Below, one piece after another: positions 55,135 to 62,587 of a stretch of DNA of 64,000 bases. Made by a program: the position numbers and the translations under genes. The notes under the pieces were generated by a model that saw only the letters and a program-made list of their open reading frames with translations, was not told where the DNA came from and made no database searches. Within the stretch, counting starts at the first letter, position 1, and every line of letters begins with the position of its first letter. The DNA comes from Mycolicibacterium parafortuitum (GTDB lineage Bacteria; Actinomycetota; Actinomycetes; Mycobacteriales; Mycobacteriaceae): assembly GCF_002086815.1 (NCBI RefSeq), contig NZ_MVID01000004.1, positions 283,905-347,904 of the forward strand. Direction: 5' to 3'.

Positions 55135-55431
55135 ATGCAGCCACTTGCGCACAATCCGGCGGCCGCAGGAATCGGCGGCCAGGTCACCGCCAACGGGGCA
55201 CGTGGCCTCGGCTTCGGAACGGCGGCGACCGCCGAGGTCAGCGCCCTGGCCCCGGCCGGCGTCGACGAGATCTCGGCCACCGCGGCGTTGAGCTTCGCGT
55301 CCGAGGGTGTGCAGACCCTCGGGATCAACGCGCTGGCCCAGCAGGAGATCGCCCGCGCAGGCGCCGCTGTCATCGAATCGTCGGTCGCCTATGAGGCGAC
55401 CGACGTGGCGATCGGCACGACGCTCATCTAG
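55135..55431 (+). CDS. PE35: PE family protein PE35
   Basis: ATG 55135 follows GAGGAGA by 7 bp and gives 98 residues. The helical PE hairpin is recognisable: NPAAAGIGGQVTANGA, GVDEISATAALSF and a C-terminal YEATD, the YxxxD secretion signal. It pairs with PPE68 encoded 30 bp downstream and is recognised through EspG1. No polymorphic C-terminal domain is present. Confidence 0.9.
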   Translation: MQPLAHNPAAAGIGGQVTANGARGLGFGTAATAEVSALAPAGVDEISATAALSFASEGVQTLGINALAQQEIARAGAAVIESSVAYEATDVAIGTTLI

Positions 55432-55461
55432 GCAAACGCCTCATTCGAGTCTGCTGAGCCC

Positions 55462-56769
55462 ATGGCCAACATCGGTATCCCGGTCCCACCGTCTTGGGTG
55501 GCTTTTCCACCCGAGATCAACACCTCACGCCTTCAGGCGGGTGCGGGTGCGGTGCCGATGCTTCAGGCCGCGGCCGGATGGGAAGCGTTCGCGATATCCC
55601 TGGAAACCCAAGCCGACGAACTGGCCTCCAGCCTGGCGTCCTTGGCGCAGAACTGGCAGGGAGCCGCCGCCGAGCAGGCGATCATGGCCGCGATGCCGAT
55701 GGTGCTGTGGTTGCGCATGCTCTCGCTGCAGGCTCACAAGCGCGCGTTGCAGGCGTCTGCTCAGGCGAGTTCGTGGACTGTTGCGGCCACCGGCACCCCG
55801 CAGCTACCCGAGATCGAGCTGAACCACGTCACCAACGCGACGCTGAACGCAACCAATTTCCTTGGTGTCAACGGTATCCCGATCGCGCTGAACGAGGCGG
55901 ACTACGTCAGGATGTGGAATCAGGCCGCCGCGGTGATGACGGCGTACGAAACCGAGACCGTGCTCAACACGACGTTCGAACCGGTGGCGCCGCCGAAGCC
56001 GATTACCGTTCCGACGGGCTCGGAAGGCGCCCTGGCAACGGCGATGTCCGGCGCCGCACCCGGTGCGAGCGAAGCGGTGATGCGCAACGCGATCATCTCC
56101 AAGGTCAGCTCCACCGCCAAGCTGGACACCGCCAACCAGGTTGCCGGGCGGATGGAGGCGACAGCACACAACGCCGGAAGGATGCAGCCGCAGGCCGACG
56201 AGGGGCGGCTCCTGCAGGACGCGCCGCAGCAGGGGATGCAGAACGGTATGCAGATGGTGTCCCAGCTCGGATCGAGCCTCGGGCAGCTGCCTCAGCAGAT
56301 GATGCAGGGGGTCACCCAGCCGTTCCAGCAACTCAGCCAGCCACTGCAGCAGATGTCGTCACTGTTCGGCGGAATGATGAACGGCGACAAGGGTGCTCAG
56401 GTCGGAATGCTCGGTGCGACGCCGTTCTCCAACCATCCCGCGATCGGGGGAACCGGACCCGCGACCGGCGCGGGCCTGATCCGTGCGGCGTCGCTGCCCG
56501 GTGCCGGGGGCTCCGCGCCGCAGACGCCGTTGATGGCCGGCCTGGTCGGCTCCGGACAGCAGCCCACCGCCTCGGTGGCGGTAGGTGCCGGGGCGGGTTC
56601 GGGCGCCGGCGCCGGCGTGGCCCCGGTCGGGGGCGGCGCGATGGGTGGCGGCGGGCCGATGGGCATGTTGGGCCAGCGCGGAAAGAGCGGCGGTGGCAGC
56701 AAGCCCGGGCTGAACGTCCCCGCACCGCTCGAACACGATCTCAGCGAAGACGAGGACGACGAATGGTGA
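55462..56769 (+). CDS. PPE68: PPE family protein PPE68
   Basis: The protein has 435 residues. The PPE domain (about 1-180) has PPSWVAFPPEINTSRL, NWQGAAAEQ and the EspG-binding tip region TNFLGVNGIPIALNEADY. The C-terminal part is Gln/Met/Gly-rich and ends with an acidic DLSEDEDDEW. PPE68 associates with EsxA/EsxB and PE35 at the secretion machine. The N-terminus is a few residues longer than the M. tuberculosis form. Confidence 0.93.
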   Translation: MANIGIPVPPSWVAFPPEINTSRLQAGAGAVPMLQAAAGWEAFAISLETQADELASSLASLAQNWQGAAAEQAIMAAMPMVLWLRMLSLQAHKRALQASAQASSWTVAATGTPQLPEIELNHVTNATLNATNFLGVNGIPIALNEADYVRMWNQAAAVMTAYETETVLNTTFEPVAPPKPITVPTGSEGALATAMSGAAPGASEAVMRNAIISKVSSTAKLDTANQVAGRMEATAHNAGRMQPQADEGRLLQDAPQQGMQNGMQMVSQLGSSLGQLPQQMMQGVTQPFQQLSQPLQQMSSLFGGMMNGDKGAQVGMLGATPFSNHPAIGGTGPATGAGLIRAASLPGAGGSAPQTPLMAGLVGSGQQPTASVAVGAGAGSGAGAGVAPVGGGAMGGGGPMGMLGQRGKSGGGSKPGLNVPAPLEHDLSEDEDDEW

Positions 56770-56867
56770 ACGTCGCCAACAGACTTGCCGGCCACCTGGG
56801 TCGGGAGGGCTCGCCGTAGGCGAGCACGCAGGTAACCGAAGCACAGGTTCAACAGAAAGGTCAGCAC

Positions 56868-57182
56868 ATGTCATCGGGTATGCAGGCGGATACCGCGCAA
56901 CTGGTCGTCGAGGCCGGCAATTTCGACCGGATCTCCGGCGAGTTGACGGGGATCCTGGGCAATGTCGAGGGAACCGCGACGGCCCTCTCGGCCAACATGA
57001 GGGGCGGGGCGTCGGGACCGGCGGTGCAGGCCGCGCTGCAGCGGTTCTCCGAAGCCGCCCGTCAGCAGATCGATCTGTTGACGCAGATCTCGGAGAACGT
57101 CCACAGCAGCGGCATCGACTACGACGTCCGCGATGACGACATCGCCCAGGGCCTGGCCGCACAGATGTCCCGCGACCTCTGA
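56868..57182 (+). CDS. esxB: ESAT-6-family protein EsxB (CFP-10)
   Basis: The protein has 104 residues in a helix-turn-helix WXG100 fold. LVVEAGNFDRISGEL matches CFP-10. The turn reads ANMRGG, with Met44 in place of the usual Trp, and there is no Trp anywhere. The C-terminal YDVRD fits the YxxxD export signal, and the tail should bind EccCb1. It forms a heterodimer with EsxA encoded 30 bp downstream. An AAAGG site precedes the ATG. Confidence 0.93.
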   Translation: MSSGMQADTAQLVVEAGNFDRISGELTGILGNVEGTATALSANMRGGASGPAVQAALQRFSEAARQQIDLLTQISENVHSSGIDYDVRDDDIAQGLAAQMSRDL

Positions 57183-57212
57183 TCCACGACCGAACAGATA
57201 CGGAGAGCTGAT

Positions 57213-57497
57213 ATGTCAATCGAATACAACTTCGCCGGTATCGCCACCGACGCCGACGACATCATGGGAGCGGTGGGCCGCACCGAGGGACTGTTGCAGG
57301 ACGGCAAGGCCGCGGTGACGCGGCTGGCCGCGGTGTGGGGCGGCACCGCCTCCGAGGCCTACCAGAGCGTTCAGAACCGCTGGGACAACAGCTCCCAGGA
57401 GCTGAACATGGCACTGAAGAGCCTGTCGAACGCCATCCGTACGGGCGGCGACGACATGTACATGACCAACGAGGGGAACCGGGGAAAGTTCGTCTGA
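57213..57497 (+). CDS. esxA: ESAT-6-family protein EsxA (ESAT-6)
   Basis: The protein has 94 residues with the WXG turn VWGGTASEAY (Trp42). EYNFAGIATDADDIM and LNMALKSLSNAIRTGG follow ESAT-6 closely. It is exported with EsxB and is the hallmark ESX-1 substrate, linked to membrane damage in pathogens and DNA transfer in M. smegmatis. A GGAGAG precedes the start and a long stem-loop follows the stop. Confidence 0.95.
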   Translation: MSIEYNFAGIATDADDIMGAVGRTEGLLQDGKAAVTRLAAVWGGTASEAYQSVQNRWDNSSQELNMALKSLSNAIRTGGDDMYMTNEGNRGKFV

Positions 57498-57505
57498 CCA
57501 CCGAG

Positions 57506-57551
57506 CACGCCGTGGGCGATCGATTCACCTAGCCGTATCGCCCACGGTGTG
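57506..57551 (+). terminator. 15 bp stem-loop between esxA and espI
   Basis: The arms 57506-57520 and 57537-57551 pair over 15 positions, all Watson-Crick except one G-T (core CCGTGGGCGAT with ATCGCCCACGG). The loop has 16 bases. It starts 9 bp after the esxA stop. It probably terminates or attenuates transcription, or protects the esxBA mRNA 3' end, reducing espI-eccD1 relative to esxBA. Confidence 0.6.
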
Positions 57552-57588
57552 CCGCCCGTTCCATCACCGAGAACATTGAGAGGTAACC

Positions 57589-58971
57589 ATGTCGGCCGAC
57601 TATGACCGGCTCTTCCACTCCCCGGACGCCGTCCAGACGGTCGACGAGGAGCCGAACCGCGAACTGCCACCAGCCGGCCGCGATGGCGTGATGCCCCAGG
57701 GCACAGCATCATCCGCTGATGCGCCCTCGTCAGCGCCCGCCGCGCATGCCCGCACGCAGACGGCGTCGGTGCCGCACCAGACCTGGCAGACCGAGAACCC
57801 CAGCCAGGTCACCGGTCAACTTCAACCGGTGCCGGCGCACGCGTCCCAGCGCGTCCCGAACAACGGCATGATGCGTACACCGCAGGCTCCGAACGGGGCG
57901 CGGCACGAACAGCAGCGGCAAACGCCGCCTCCCGCGCCCCGGACCGCGCCGGCACCGCCGCCGTCGCACTACTACGGGGACAGCGCCGATCAGCGGGTGC
58001 CCGCGCAACCTCAGACCGCGTCCGCGGCATCGATGGGCAACCACCGCGCCATCGACGCGCTGGCTCACGTCGGCGTCCGGTCGGTGGTCAAGATGCCGTC
58101 GCAACGCGGCTGGCGTCACTGGGTTTACGTGATGACCCGGATCAACCTCGGGCTGTCGCCCGATGAGATCTACGAGCTCGATCTGTTCACCCGGATCCGG
58201 CGCAACGCGCGCGATTCCTATCAGATCGGGGTTTTCGGACTCAAGGGCGGAGTCGGCAAGACCGCGGTGACGGTCGCGCTGGGCTCGGCGCTGTCCAGTA
58301 TCCGCGGTGACCGCATCCTGGCCATCGATGCCGATCCGGACGGTGGCAATCTCGCCGACCGTGCCGGCAGGCAGTCGGCGGCCACCATCGCGGATCTTTT
58401 GTCCGACCAAGAACTGCACCGCTACAACGACATTCGCGCCTACACCAGCATGAACGGGTCGAATCTCGAAGTGCTCTCCTCCGAGGAGTACAGCGCCGCG
58501 CGGCGGGAGTTCAACGACGACGACTGGCGCTCGGCGACCGACATCGTGTCGCGCTACTACAACCTGGTGCTGGCCGATTGCGGCGCCGGGCTGTTCCAGC
58601 CGGGGGCGCGCGGCGTCCTGTCGACGGTGTCGGGGCTGGTGATCGTCGCGAGCGCGTCGATCGACGGTGCGCGTCAGGCCGCGATCACGATGGACTGGTT
58701 GCGCCAGAACGGCTACCAGGATCTACTCGGGCGGTCGTGCGTGGTGGTCAACCACGTGACGCCGGGCACGCCGAACATCGACGTCGAAGACCTCGTGCAG
58801 CAGTTCGAGCGGCACGTCCCCGCGGGCCGGGTGATCGTGCTGCCGTGGGACAAGCACATCGCCGCGGGCACCGAGATCCAGCTCGATCTGCTCGGAAAAG
58901 CGTTCCGCCGCAGGGTGGTCGAACTCGCTGCTGCTCTGTCGGACGACTTCGACAGGCTCGAACGCCGTTGA
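57589..58971 (+). CDS. espI: ESX-1 protein EspI (MinD-like ATPase)
   Basis: The protein has 460 residues. The first 150 are Pro/Ala/Gln-rich. The ATPase domain has LKGGVGKTAVTVALG, ILAIDADPDGGNLADR and LVLADCGAG. In M. tuberculosis EspI reduces ESX-1 secretion when ATP falls. The N-terminus MSADYDRLFHSPDA matches EspI. A GAGAGG precedes the ATG by 5 bp. Its stop overlaps the eccD1 TTG start. Confidence 0.93.
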   Translation: MSADYDRLFHSPDAVQTVDEEPNRELPPAGRDGVMPQGTASSADAPSSAPAAHARTQTASVPHQTWQTENPSQVTGQLQPVPAHASQRVPNNGMMRTPQAPNGARHEQQRQTPPPAPRTAPAPPPSHYYGDSADQRVPAQPQTASAASMGNHRAIDALAHVGVRSVVKMPSQRGWRHWVYVMTRINLGLSPDEIYELDLFTRIRRNARDSYQIGVFGLKGGVGKTAVTVALGSALSSIRGDRILAIDADPDGGNLADRAGRQSAATIADLLSDQELHRYNDIRAYTSMNGSNLEVLSSEEYSAARREFNDDDWRSATDIVSRYYNLVLADCGAGLFQPGARGVLSTVSGLVIVASASIDGARQAAITMDWLRQNGYQDLLGRSCVVVNHVTPGTPNIDVEDLVQQFERHVPAGRVIVLPWDKHIAAGTEIQLDLLGKAFRRRVVELAAALSDDFDRLERR

Positions 58972-60494
58972 CCGCCACCGCCACCGCCCCGACCACGTCC
59001 GGCACCGCGCCGGGCCGCCCGTCGACCACCCGGGTCACGGTGCTGACCGGGCGTCGGATGACGGACCTGGTGCTGCCCTCGGCCGCGCCGATCGAGAGTT
59101 ACGTCGACGAGACCGTCGCTGTGCTGGGCGAGATCCTGACCGACACCCCGACCGATGTGCTGGCCGGCTTCGACTTCAGGGCGCAGGGGGTCTGGTCGTT
59201 CGCCCGGCCGGGTGCTCCGCCGATCAAGCTGACGGAGTCGCTCGACGACGCGGGCGTCGTGGACGGCTCGTTGCTCACCGTCGTGTCGGTCAGCCGCACC
59301 GAGCGGTACCGCCCGCTCGTGGAGGACGTGATCGACGCGATCGCGGTGCTCGACGAGACCCCCGAGTTCGACCGCGGTGCCCTGTACCGCTTTGTCGGGC
59401 TCGTCTTCCCGCTGGCGGCTCTGCTGCTGACCATCGTGTCGATCCTGTCGTGGGCGTCGACCGGTCACGACTGGTGGTGGTCCGCGGCGCTGGGCGTGCT
59501 CGGCGTCGGGCTCATGGGTGGCGGCGCGCTGGCCCAGAGGAGGTTCGGCAACCTCGACATCGCCGAAAGTCTGCTGGTGGCTTCCGCGGTCGCGCTCGTG
59601 GGCGCCGTCGTGTTGGCGGTGCCGCTGCCGGAAGGGGTGGAATCCCTCGGATCGCCGCAGATCGCCGGCGCCGGAGCACTGGTGTTGCTGATGGTGCTCG
59701 CCACCCGCGGTGGCCCCCGGCGCAGAGCGGAGGTGGCGGCCTTCCTCGCCGTGGCGGCCCTCGCGCTGACGATGGCCGCCGTCGCGTTCGGATACGGGTG
59801 GAACGCCTGGGTTCCGGCAGGGGCGATCGCGTTCGGGCTGATCGTGGTCACCAACGCGGCGAAGATGACCGTCGCGGTCGCGCGGATCGCGCTGCCGCCC
59901 ATACCCGCCCCGGGTGAGACGGTCACCAACGACGAGTTGCTCGACCCGGTCGCCACCACCGACGCCTCGGAGGAGTCGGAGACGTGGCAGGCGATCATCG
60001 CGTCGGTGCCCGACTCCGCGGCGCGGCTGACCGAGCGCAGCCGACTGGCCAAGCGGTTGCTGATCGGTTTCCTGACCGCCGGAGCGCTGGTCTTGGCGGT
60101 CGGCGCGATCTCGATCGTGGTGCAGGGGCACTTCTTCGGGCACAGCATGATCGTCGCCGGCCTGGTGACCGTGCTGTGCGGGTTCCGGTCCCGGCTCTAC
60201 GCCGATCGCTGGTGTGCGTGGGCGCTGCTGGCGGCGGCCGTGGTGATCCCGTCGGGGGTCATGGTCAGGCTGTGCCTGTGGTACCCGGAGCAGGCCTGGT
60301 TGTTCCTGGCGATCTACACCGCGGTGGCCCTGGTGGCCGTCGTCATCGTGGGTGCGACCGATGGGGTGCGGCGGATCTCGCCGGTGACCAAGCGCATCCT
60401 CGAACTGCTCGACGGCGCGACGATCGCGGCGGTCATCCCGTTGTTGTTGTGGATCGCGGGCGTGTACGACGTCCTGCGGAACTTCCGATTCTAG
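58968..60494 (+). CDS. eccD1: ESX-1 membrane channel subunit EccD1
   Basis: A TTG at 58968 overlaps the espI stop (TTGA) and gives 508 residues. An N-terminal ubiquitin-like domain (about 20-110; VTVLTGRRMTDLVLPSA, GVWSFARPG) is followed by eleven membrane helices and the conserved ending GVYDVLRNFRF. EccD forms the membrane vestibule of the pore. The TTG is chosen because the conserved domain begins only 20 residues later and no ATG or GTG lies close by. Confidence 0.93.
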   Translation: MTATATAPTTSGTAPGRPSTTRVTVLTGRRMTDLVLPSAAPIESYVDETVAVLGEILTDTPTDVLAGFDFRAQGVWSFARPGAPPIKLTESLDDAGVVDGSLLTVVSVSRTERYRPLVEDVIDAIAVLDETPEFDRGALYRFVGLVFPLAALLLTIVSILSWASTGHDWWWSAALGVLGVGLMGGGALAQRRFGNLDIAESLLVASAVALVGAVVLAVPLPEGVESLGSPQIAGAGALVLLMVLATRGGPRRRAEVAAFLAVAALALTMAAVAFGYGWNAWVPAGAIAFGLIVVTNAAKMTVAVARIALPPIPAPGETVTNDELLDPVATTDASEESETWQAIIASVPDSAARLTERSRLAKRLLIGFLTAGALVLAVGAISIVVQGHFFGHSMIVAGLVTVLCGFRSRLYADRWCAWALLAAAVVIPSGVMVRLCLWYPEQAWLFLAIYTAVALVAVVIVGATDGVRRISPVTKRILELLDGATIAAVIPLLLWIAGVYDVLRNFRF

Positions 60495-60503
60495 GAGGTC
60501 GAT

Positions 60504-61223
60504 ATGGTCACAGGCGGAACACCGCCGCTCTCGGTTGATCCGGAGCAGCTGGCCGCCGCCGGCGGTGCGATGTCGGCTGCGGCCGGTCAATTGCCTGCCG
60601 CCCCAGCGCCCTTCATGCCCGTCGGCACCGATCCGTTGTCGGTGGCGATCATCGGACAGATACCGGCGGTCGAGACCCCGGTCATGACCCAGCTGCCGCT
60701 GATCAAGACGGAGGCGAAGACGACCGCGGACAACGTCGTGGATTCGGCCCGGGCCTACGCGGACACCGATCAACGGATCGCGGCTGCGGTCCACGAAGAG
60801 CTGCAGAACGCGGGCCGGACACCGCCGGGCGGAGGGTCGGCGAACCCGGCTGCGGGCGGTGGGACCGGTGGCGACGTCATGGGCCAGATGATGGGCCTCC
60901 CGATGCAGATGATGGGGGCCGCAGCCGCAGCGCCGCAGGCCGTCTCACAGGCAGGCCAACCACTCATGCAAGGCGTCCAGCAGGGTGGACAACAAATTCA
61001 ACAGCTGGTGGGCCAGTTCGGCCAGAGCACCGACGGAGGCTCCGAAGCGTTGGCGCAGACATCGGGGACAGCCGGACCTGACGCGCAGCAAGACGACGGC
61101 GCGGCCGGCGGCGAACCGAATGCCGAGCGCGCTCCGGAACGCGAAGGCCAGGAACGCGAGAGTGAGCCGCTACGCCCCGGACGGCACCGCGCCCCCGAAC
61201 CTGACAGCAGGATCGACTTGTGA
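60504..61223 (+). CDS. espJ: EspJ-like ESX-1 substrate
   Basis: The protein has 239 residues. LSVDPEQLAAAGGAMSAAA and VGTDPLSVAII match the EspJ N-terminus, and ARAYADTD contains the YxxxD signal near residue 95. The C-terminal half is Gln/Gly/Met-rich and then acidic/Pro-rich, probably disordered. A GGAGG site precedes the ATG. It lies directly after eccD1, as espJ does in M. tuberculosis. Confidence 0.83.
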   Translation: MVTGGTPPLSVDPEQLAAAGGAMSAAAGQLPAAPAPFMPVGTDPLSVAIIGQIPAVETPVMTQLPLIKTEAKTTADNVVDSARAYADTDQRIAAAVHEELQNAGRTPPGGGSANPAAGGGTGGDVMGQMMGLPMQMMGAAAAAPQAVSQAGQPLMQGVQQGGQQIQQLVGQFGQSTDGGSEALAQTSGTAGPDAQQDDGAAGGEPNAERAPEREGQERESEPLRPGRHRAPEPDSRIDL

Positions 61224-61531
61224 CCGACAAACTTGAGGTCGACACCAGCGAACTCCGTAGGGCCGGTGAGGTGTTCGTCTCCGCCGCCGAGCAGATCGCA
61301 GGCCTGCAGCCCGACACCCTCTTGGCTGATGCGGCTGCGGCGGTGCCGCAGCTCAAGACCGCCGCGGCGTGCGTCGCGGCGAAGACCACGGTGGCGACGG
61401 AAGTCGCAGGTATCGCAGTCGCCGCTCGCAAATTCGGTGCGGACCTGGTCAGTTCGGCGAACGCGTACGACGCCACCGACGAGGATTCGGCACGCAACGT
61501 CGACGGTGTCGAGATTCCCGCGCCACGGTGA
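61220..61531 (+). CDS. Small YxxxD-containing putative ESX-1 substrate
   Basis: A GTG overlapping the espJ stop (GTGA) gives 103 residues. LEVDTSELRRAGEVFVSAAEQ opens a helical hairpin and NAYDATDED carries YxxxD near the C-terminus. Size and layout resemble EspC/EspF-type 'type VII secretion target' proteins. It has no WxG turn. The 4 bp overlap suggests co-production and possible pairing with EspJ. It converges directly with the next gene, the stops abutting. Confidence 0.75.
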   Translation: MTDKLEVDTSELRRAGEVFVSAAEQIAGLQPDTLLADAAAAVPQLKTAAACVAAKTTVATEVAGIAVAARKFGADLVSSANAYDATDEDSARNVDGVEIPAPR

Positions 61532-62572
61532 TCACTGCTGAACCGCTTGGCAGGCTTGGTTTGTCAGCGCTTGCAGCCTGAGCGCGGTGTTGTCGAGATG
61601 GATGTCGGGAAGGGCGAAATCCGGCAGCGCGGCGGCGTAGGCCCGACGATACTGCGCGGAGAGGGCGGCGAAGTCCGCGGCGATCAGGTTGCCGCTGAGC
61701 AGCCCGAGTAGCTGGGCGCGATCGGCGTTCTGTTCCATCACGCCGGCGACATCGTCGGCCAGTTTCCGCTGTTCCGGGGACCAGTAGCGAGCCGGGACGT
61801 TCGGGTCGTGCCGTTCGCGCCACTCGGTGGTGGCCGTGGCGTAGTCGGCCACCATGGTCACCCACTCGGAGCAGAACGGCGACGACTTCGTGATGTACCT
61901 CGTCGGGGTGTCGGGATCACCGAGCGGCATGTCGGGCACCGGGGGTGGGCCCGGCACCACCAGCGGGCTGCGGTCCCCTGCGGCGCCGAAATCAATTGCG
62001 GCACAGATACCGTTGATCGCTTCAGCGGCGTGGGTGGCGGCCAGGGCCAGGTGGTCGGCTGGCGGACGGTATCGGTCGACCGCGTCGGCGTAGGAACGCC
62101 AGTAGGCGATCAGCTGTCCGTAGAGCTCGCGCATGACCCGGTGCGGGGTCGCCTTGGCCAACGGGGCGGTGTTGTCGGCCGCGGCGCGCAGCGCTCTGGC
62201 GACCTCGAGATGCTGTTCGCGCTGCGCGGCGGTCCATGCGCTGCCAGGCACCGTCGGGTCGCGCTCCAGCCAGCCGTTGGCCAGTTCGGTCTTGAGGCGC
62301 TCGTTGATGGGTTCCCAGTCCGCGCAGGTGGGCTCCCGGGTGAGGAGCGTGACTGGGTCGTCGTCGTGCGCGCTGGCGAACTCTGAGATCTCGGCGGTGG
62401 CAGTCGGCGACGGCGGGGGCGCGTCAGGCGGCGGGGGAGATTGGTCGCCGCCGCGGCTGACCCACAAGGTCGTGACCGTGATCAGTATCGCCAGGAGCAG
62501 CGCCCCGGAGCCGACGATGCGGTCCTTGCGGTCACTGGACCCGAAGGTGGGTCGGCGAGGTGGCAACGTCAT
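61532..62572 (-). CDS. Unknown membrane-anchored protein with internally duplicated domain
   Basis: The protein has 346 residues. One membrane helix (about 22-42) is followed by a Pro-rich segment and an extracytoplasmic part made of two related halves. Each half runs Cys...Trp, then a DP-x-VP-x3-W-x3-QR core, and ends in a Cys. The cores are ERDPTVPGSAWTAAQR and RHDPNVPARYWSPEQR. Four cysteines suggest one disulfide per repeat. Its function is not known to me. It is 15 bp after espK and should be co-transcribed. Confidence 0.72.
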   Translation of the reverse strand: MTLPPRRPTFGSSDRKDRIVGSGALLLAILITVTTLWVSRGGDQSPPPPDAPPPSPTATAEISEFASAHDDDPVTLLTREPTCADWEPINERLKTELANGWLERDPTVPGSAWTAAQREQHLEVARALRAAADNTAPLAKATPHRVMRELYGQLIAYWRSYADAVDRYRPPADHLALAATHAAEAINGICAAIDFGAAGDRSPLVVPGPPPVPDMPLGDPDTPTRYITKSSPFCSEWVTMVADYATATTEWRERHDPNVPARYWSPEQRKLADDVAGVMEQNADRAQLLGLLSGNLIAADFAALSAQYRRAYAAALPDFALPDIHLDNTALRLQALTNQACQAVQQ

Positions 62573-62587
62573 CGGTACCGACGGTAC

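Noticed and set aside
58578..58967. Long upstream extension of EccD1 inside espI
   Set aside because: It is an overlapping shadow of espI with Arg/Gly-rich composition. EccD1 homologues start about 20 residues before VTVLTGRRM.
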